In this document: piece after piece, positions 54,724 through 59,166 of the stretch
Numbering within the stretch: the first letter of the stretch is position 1
Layout: each line of letters opens with the position of its first letter
DNA from: Candidatus Sumerlaeota bacterium
Lineage (GTDB): Bacteria; Sumerlaeota; Sumerlaeia; Sumerlaeales; Sumerlaeaceae
Reading direction: 5' to 3'
Length of the DNA stretch: 59,166 nucleotides
NCBI GenBank assembly: GCA_017161655.1
Contig: JADFCV010000003.1
Coordinates: 1-59,166, forward strand
Made by a program: the position numbers and the translations under genes
The notes under the pieces: model-generated
What the model was told of the DNA's origin: nothing
The model's database searches: none
Seen by the model: only the letters and a program-made list of their open reading frames with translations

Positions 54724-57700
54724 TTACAGCTCGTCGTCCTCATCAGAGCTCTCGAAGTCGGTATCGCCCTCGAGGTCGTCGTCCGCACCGGCCGATGCAA
54801 AGGCCGAAGCGTAGTCAATTTGTTCGTCGAAGTCACCCGCTTCGCGCCGCTGGGCGAGAATCGTTTCGTCGAGTGCACTGCTGACGGTCGGCAGCTCTTC
54901 CTCTTCACACAATAGCTCAAGGTTGAGGCACAGACCCTGGAGCTCTTTAACAAGCACATTGAAGCTCTCGGGCACGCCTGCCTCGAGGAAGTTGTGGCCG
55001 CGTACGATGTTCTCGTACATCTTCGTGCGACCCAAAATGTCGTCGCTTTTGACTGTGAGCATCTCCTGAAGCGTGTAAGCCGCACCATAAGCTTCGAGCG
55101 CCCACACTTCCATTTCTCCAAAGCGCTGGCCACCGGACTGAGCCTTCCCGCCAAGCGGCTGCTGAGTAACCAGCGAGTAGGGCCCAGTGGCACGGGCGTG
55201 CATCTTGTCGTCCACGAGGTGAGCGAGCTTCATCATGTAGATGTAACCCACCGTGACTGGTGTGTCGAAGGGTTCACCTGTAGCTCCATCGAAGAGCGTG
55301 ACCTGCCCAGTGGGATTCAGATCGAGCATTTTCTCGGCGTCTGAAAGCTGGTCGAAAGTGCGCGGATCTCCAGACTCTTTGAGTTTCTTGTTGCGCGCTT
55401 CGATCAGCAGCTCGCGGATTTCCTCCTCTTTGGCGCCATCGAAGACAGGTGTGGCAACCTTCATTCCAAGAGCCTGAGCCGCCCAGCCGAGGTGAGTCTC
55501 GAGAATCTGCCCGACATTCATGCGTGAGGGCACGCCCAGCGGATTCAGAACGATATCGACCCGGCGACCATCGGCAAGGAACGGCATATCCTCCTCGGGC
55601 ACAATCTTTGCGACCACACCCTTGTTTCCGTGACGGCCTGCCATCTTATCGCCCACCTGAAGCTTACGCTTCACCGCCACATAAACCTTGCAGGTTTTGA
55701 GCACGCCCATGGGCAGCTCTTCGCCGGACTTGATGCGGTCAATACGGTTGCGCGCGTCGTCCTCGATCTGTTGCTTGCGTGCAAAGTAGGTCTGATAGGC
55801 AACTTTGATCTTCGTGCCGAGCTCGCCCTCAACAGGGATCACGCCTCCAACGGAGAGACTCCGCTTGACGTAGTCGAGAGCAGCCTCGGTCACACGCTGG
55901 CCGGGCTTCAAAACCACATCACCAGTTTCATAGTTCACGATCGGCTTGGTGATTTTGCTGAGGAGCTCGCTCAGCTGCCGGCTGAAATTCGTTTCTTCAT
56001 CTTCAAGAAGACGAACTTTCTCCTGTTCGACCTTCTCGATTTCGATCTTATCCAGCTTTTCTGTTCGCGACGAGCGCTCCTTGCGGCTGAACATCTTGAC
56101 GTCCACAACGGTTCCGTAGCAGCCCGCCGGAGCTTTCAGCGATGCATCGCGCACGTCGTGGCTCTTGTCGCCGAAGATTGCGGCAAGCAGGCGATCCTCT
56201 GGCCCGCGTTCCTGCTCAGGTCGCGGCGTCACTTTTCCCACCAGATAGTCGCCTGGTTTGACTTCGGAGCCGACGATGATAAGGCCATTTTCGTCGAGGT
56301 AGCGCAGTTTCTCTTCGGCCACATTGGGGATGTCGCGCGTGATCTCTTCTTTTCCGGTCTTGGTTTCTCGAGCATCATGCGAGAACACTTCGATGTGAAT
56401 AGAAGTGTAAGCATCGTCTTTGACCACACGCTCGCTGATCACAATGGCGTCTTCGAAGTTATAGCCTCCGAACGGCATGAACGCGACCAAGAGGTTGCGT
56501 CCAAGCGCGAGCTCGCCATGATCAGTGGCCGGACCATCAGCAATGACCTGCCCTGCTTTCACCTTGTCACCTTCGCTGACGATCGGCTTCTGGTTGAGGC
56601 AGGTGTCCTGGTTCGAGCGGCGATACTTCAGCAGAGGATAATAATCGAGCTGACCAAGTTCGTTACGCACCACAATCTCGGAAGCAGTGACCCGCTCAAC
56701 AACTCCGTCATTGCGGGCAACCACGCATGCTCCCGAATCCACCGCCGCACGGTACTCCAACCCCGTACCAACGATTGGCGCCTCCGTGCGGAGCAACGGC
56801 ACGGCCTGACGTTGCATGTTCGAGCCCATGAGAGCACGGTTTGCGTCGTCGTGCTCGAGGAACGGGATCAGCGCGGCGCTCACGGACACCAGCTGTTTTG
56901 GGGAGACGTCCATGAAGTCCACCTCTTCGGGGGGCACTTCAACGAAGTCGCCGCGACGACGCGCGAGCACGACATCGCCCACAAGATGCCCTTTTTCATC
57001 CATGGGGGCGTTGGCCTGAGCGACGACGTACTTGTCCTCTTCGTCGGCCGTCATGAAAACGATTTCGTCTGTGACCTTCCCGTTCTTCACGCGGCGATAG
57101 GGTGTTTCGATAAAGCCCATTTCATTGATCCGCGCGTAGGTGGAAAGCGATGAAATGAGTCCGATATTCGGACCTTCCGGCGTCTCGATGGGGCAGATGC
57201 GGCCATAGTGCGTATGGTGAACGTCACGCACCTCGAAGCCTGCTCGCTCGCGCGTGAGGCCGCCTGGTCCGAGAGCACTCAGACGGCGCTTATGCGTGAG
57301 CTCGCTCAGCGGGTTGATCTGGTCCATGAACTGACTCAGCGGAGAGCGCCCAAAGAACTCGCGCAGGGCGCTAATAATGGGCTTAGCATTAATGAGATTC
57401 TGGGGATTGAGATTCTCGAGCTCCGCGCCCTGATTCATCTTCTCGCGGGCGGTGCGCTCCAGTTCAGCCAAGGCTGCACGGATCTGGTTTTGGAGAAGCT
57501 CCCCAACGCTGCGTACCCGTCGCGTGCCAAGATGGTCAATGTCGTCCTCTTCCATTCCCTCCCTGGCCATCCGGGCAAGATACTCCATGATGGCGGCGAT
57601 ATCATCCACAGTGAGGAGACGGCAATTCTCTTGAACCTGGAGACCAAAACGTTTGTTAAGCTTATGACGCCCCACAACACCGAGATCGTAACGGCGCGGA

Positions 57701-58920
57701 TTCAAGAACAGCTCTTCAAAAAGGCGCTGGGCACCTTGCACCGTGACCGGTGTTCCTTGACGCATCCGCTTGAAAAGCTCGGCGAGCGCTTCCTCACGCG
57801 TCGTGGTTTTGTCCTTGCTCACCGTGGCGAGCATGACGTTGGTTTCATTTTCCACCACGTCGATGATGGTGATTTCCCTCACGCCCGCGAGTGCAAACTG
57901 TCGCAAATGGGTTGTGGTAATCTTCTCGAAACAGTCCGCAAGAACTTCGCCCGTTTTCTCGTCCACCACATCGGCACCAAGCACCGCGCCAATGAGTTCC
58001 TCATAAGCAGGGGCGACATCAAGGTGCACCTTTTCAATACGGTGCGACTGAAGAAGCTGAACAGCTTTCTTCGTGACTTTGGCGCCCTTCTGAACCAACC
58101 GCTCCCCTGTCTTCGGATCAATCACATCCTCCACGAAGTGGGCACCGAGGTACTTTTCAGCGGCCTCAGCGACCGGCAAAGCACCTTTTGAGAAGTCGTC
58201 TAGCTTGAACTTTCTGAGTTTGAAGAAGCGACGCGCGATTTCATTGTTGTCGCTAAGCCCGAAACACTTCAGGAACGTGGTTGCGAGCATCTTGCGCTTG
58301 CGATCGACTTCCACGTACATCACGTCGTTGATGTCGACCTTGAATTCGATCCATGCTCCATAGTTGGGGATCACCCGCGCCTCATAAAGGGTCTTGCCGT
58401 TGGAGTGGACAGTCGAGCCAAACGAGACTCCCGGCGACCGATGGAGCTGCGACACGATGACACGTTCGGCCCCGTTAATGATGAAGGTGCCGCGATCAGT
58501 CATGAGCGGAATGTCGCCGATGTAGGTGTTTTGTTCGCGGATGTCGCGGATATCCACCTCGCCTGTCTCGGGATTGCGCTCGCGCACGCACAGCTGAAGT
58601 TTGGCCTGTAAAGGAGCCGCGTAAGTTAACCCGCGCTCCAAACATTCCTGCTCTGTATACTTGGGACGGCCAATCGTGTACTCGACGAATTCGAGTGTGG
58701 TCTCGGAATTTGCGGCCTTAATCGGGAAGATGCTTGTGAACGCCTCCTGGAGGCCGATATTCTGGCGAAGATCAGGCGGAACGTTGGCCTGCAAGAAGTC
58801 ATCGTAGCTCTTCTTCATCGTCTCGAGCAGGTAAGGCACCTGCAAGACCTCTTTGAGACGGGAAAAGTTAACGCGACCCGTGGGGGTAGTGGAAAGGCGG
58901 CGCATAGTCGGCTTGACCAT
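54724..58920 (-). CDS. rpoB: DNA-directed RNA polymerase beta subunit
   Basis: 1398 residues. Rifampicin-region segment [20 protein letters not shown] followed by [20 protein letters not shown] and the fork region [18 protein letters not shown] are intact, as are [16 protein letters not shown] and [20 protein letters not shown]. The C-terminus is acidic ([17 protein letters not shown]), a short tail beyond the usual end. AGGAGG lies 11 nt before the ATG. The window ends 246 bp upstream, so rplL or another gene beyond cannot be seen. Confidence 0.98.
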   Translation of the reverse strand: MVKPTMRRLSTTPTGRVNFSRLKEVLQVPYLLETMKKSYDDFLQANVPPDLRQNIGLQEAFTSIFPIKAANSETTLEFVEYTIGRPKYTEQECLERGLTYAAPLQAKLQLCVRERNPETGEVDIRDIREQNTYIGDIPLMTDRGTFIINGAERVIVSQLHRSPGVSFGSTVHSNGKTLYEARVIPNYGAWIEFKVDINDVMYVEVDRKRKMLATTFLKCFGLSDNNEIARRFFKLRKFKLDDFSKGALPVAEAAEKYLGAHFVEDVIDPKTGERLVQKGAKVTKKAVQLLQSHRIEKVHLDVAPAYEELIGAVLGADVVDEKTGEVLADCFEKITTTHLRQFALAGVREITIIDVVENETNVMLATVSKDKTTTREEALAELFKRMRQGTPVTVQGAQRLFEELFLNPRRYDLGVVGRHKLNKRFGLQVQENCRLLTVDDIAAIMEYLARMAREGMEEDDIDHLGTRRVRSVGELLQNQIRAALAELERTAREKMNQGAELENLNPQNLINAKPIISALREFFGRSPLSQFMDQINPLSELTHKRRLSALGPGGLTRERAGFEVRDVHHTHYGRICPIETPEGPNIGLISSLSTYARINEMGFIETPYRRVKNGKVTDEIVFMTADEEDKYVVAQANAPMDEKGHLVGDVVLARRRGDFVEVPPEEVDFMDVSPKQLVSVSAALIPFLEHDDANRALMGSNMQRQAVPLLRTEAPIVGTGLEYRAAVDSGACVVARNDGVVERVTASEIVVRNELGQLDYYPLLKYRRSNQDTCLNQKPIVSEGDKVKAGQVIADGPATDHGELALGRNLLVAFMPFGGYNFEDAIVISERVVKDDAYTSIHIEVFSHDARETKTGKEEITRDIPNVAEEKLRYLDENGLIIVGSEVKPGDYLVGKVTPRPEQERGPEDRLLAAIFGDKSHDVRDASLKAPAGCYGTVVDVKMFSRKERSSRTEKLDKIEIEKVEQEKVRLLEDEETNFSRQLSELLSKITKPIVNYETGDVVLKPGQRVTEAALDYVKRSLSVGGVIPVEGELGTKIKVAYQTYFARKQQIEDDARNRIDRIKSGEELPMGVLKTCKVYVAVKRKLQVGDKMAGRHGNKGVVAKIVPEEDMPFLADGRRVDIVLNPLGVPSRMNVGQILETHLGWAAQALGMKVATPVFDGAKEEEIRELLIEARNKKLKESGDPRTFDQLSDAEKMLDLNPTGQVTLFDGATGEPFDTPVTVGYIYMMKLAHLVDDKMHARATGPYSLVTQQPLGGKAQSGGQRFGEMEVWALEAYGAAYTLQEMLTVKSDDILGRTKMYENIVRGHNFLEAGVPESFNVLVKELQGLCLNLELLCEEEELPTVSSALDETILAQRREAGDFDEQIDYASAFASAGADDDLEGDTDFESSDEDDEL

Positions 58921-59132
58921 TAGACAAAAATCCTCCTCGGCGCTCCGACTGTTCTGGAGCTACTGTTGGGCATCATGAACGCGCGTCGGTTTCTTTGAAG
59001 TGGTGTTCTTCTAGTGATTTGTGCTGTAATAGGAACTTTACCTCTGTGCATTAGGCAAAGTGCAGCGAAAGCGTAATTATCATAACCTTGCCGATTTATT
59101 CTTCACTTTTCAGAAGAAATCACCTGACTGCT

Positions 59133-59159
59133 ACCCTGCGCCGCCAAGGCGCGGCGGGT
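59133..59159 (-). promoter_or_regulatory. Hairpin in the rpoB upstream region
   Basis: CGCCGC/GCGGCG with a 6-nt loop, extended by ACC/GGT after a small bulge, about 220 bp upstream of rpoB. It may be an attenuator between an upstream ribosomal gene and rpoB, as in other bacteria, but the upstream gene lies outside the window. Confidence 0.3.
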
Positions 59160-59166
59160 CGAATTC

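Noticed and set aside
55630..57153. 507-residue plus-strand ORF opposite rpoB
   Set aside because: Antisense shadow of a highly conserved gene; the rpoB frame is intact and explains the open frame.
58921..59166. Possible rplL or other ribosomal gene upstream of rpoB
   Set aside because: No coding signal is seen in this short end piece; only a hairpin near the end, and the window stops.

Overview
The window reads as a chromosomal segment of a Gram-negative-type bacterium from a poorly cultured lineage. Visible support: lipoprotein signal peptides with lipoboxes, a bacterial rpoB-rpoC pair, the rpmH-rnpA-yidD-yidC cluster, a type IV/II-style pseudopilin, and secreted proteins built from Cys-rich Ca-binding-type repeats, PPC-like modules and CBM-like modules of the kind common in Planctomycetes/PVC-type and candidate-phylum genomes. 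My best guess is a relative of the candidate phylum Sumerlaeota (BRC1), but that placement is inference; no 16S gene is present.

Layout. (1) 1-6106, minus strand: a giant, 3'-incomplete secreted repeat protein of at least 2035 codons, with about 60 Cys-rich 19-residue repeats interleaved with three PPC-like and three jelly-roll-like modules. (2) 6.7-22.0 kb: rplI, a flippase-like membrane protein, a TPR lipoprotein, an alkaline-phosphatase-superfamily protein, a secreted GH3 enzyme, an RNase E/G whose S1 domain is split by about 655 disordered residues, a PknB-type kinase, and a secreted DUF4874/DUF4832 protein. (3) 22.4-38.6 kb, plus strand: a sugar uptake and catabolism locus. It holds a GalE-like epimerase, a solute-binding lipoprotein, two permeases (no ATPase), a ROK regulator, a pseudopilin, a Gfo/Idh/MocA oxidoreductase, a galactokinase-like GHMP kinase, a thioredoxin-like protein with duplicated beta domains, a 1260-residue putative extracytoplasmic glycosidase of no family I recognise, a DUF4922/GalT-like nucleotidyltransferase, and a CBM-like secreted protein paralogous to the N-terminus of the DUF4832 protein at the other edge. 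Four-base stop/start overlaps run through most of it.

(4) 38.8-50 kb: tRNA-Glu(CTC), a large anchored protein, a frameshifted endonuclease/exonuclease/phosphatase-family gene, yidC-yidD-rnpA-rpmH (minus strand; rpmH is only 51 codons), a lipase-like secreted hydrolase, lysA, a UDP-xylose-synthase-like gene and a TPR/FnIII-like lipoprotein. (5) 50.2-58.9 kb: rpoC and rpoB on the minus strand; RpoC carries an N-terminal extension and a 26-residue insertion inside an otherwise nearly invariant segment.

How the genes fit together. The sugar locus looks like one functional unit: import, kinase, hexose-1-phosphate nucleotidyltransferase and epimerase give a Leloir-like route, with an external hydrolase and surface binding proteins presumably supplying the sugar and a ROK protein as the likely regulator. 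The exact sugar cannot be read from the sequence. Everything else is a mix of housekeeping genes and secreted or cell-envelope proteins.
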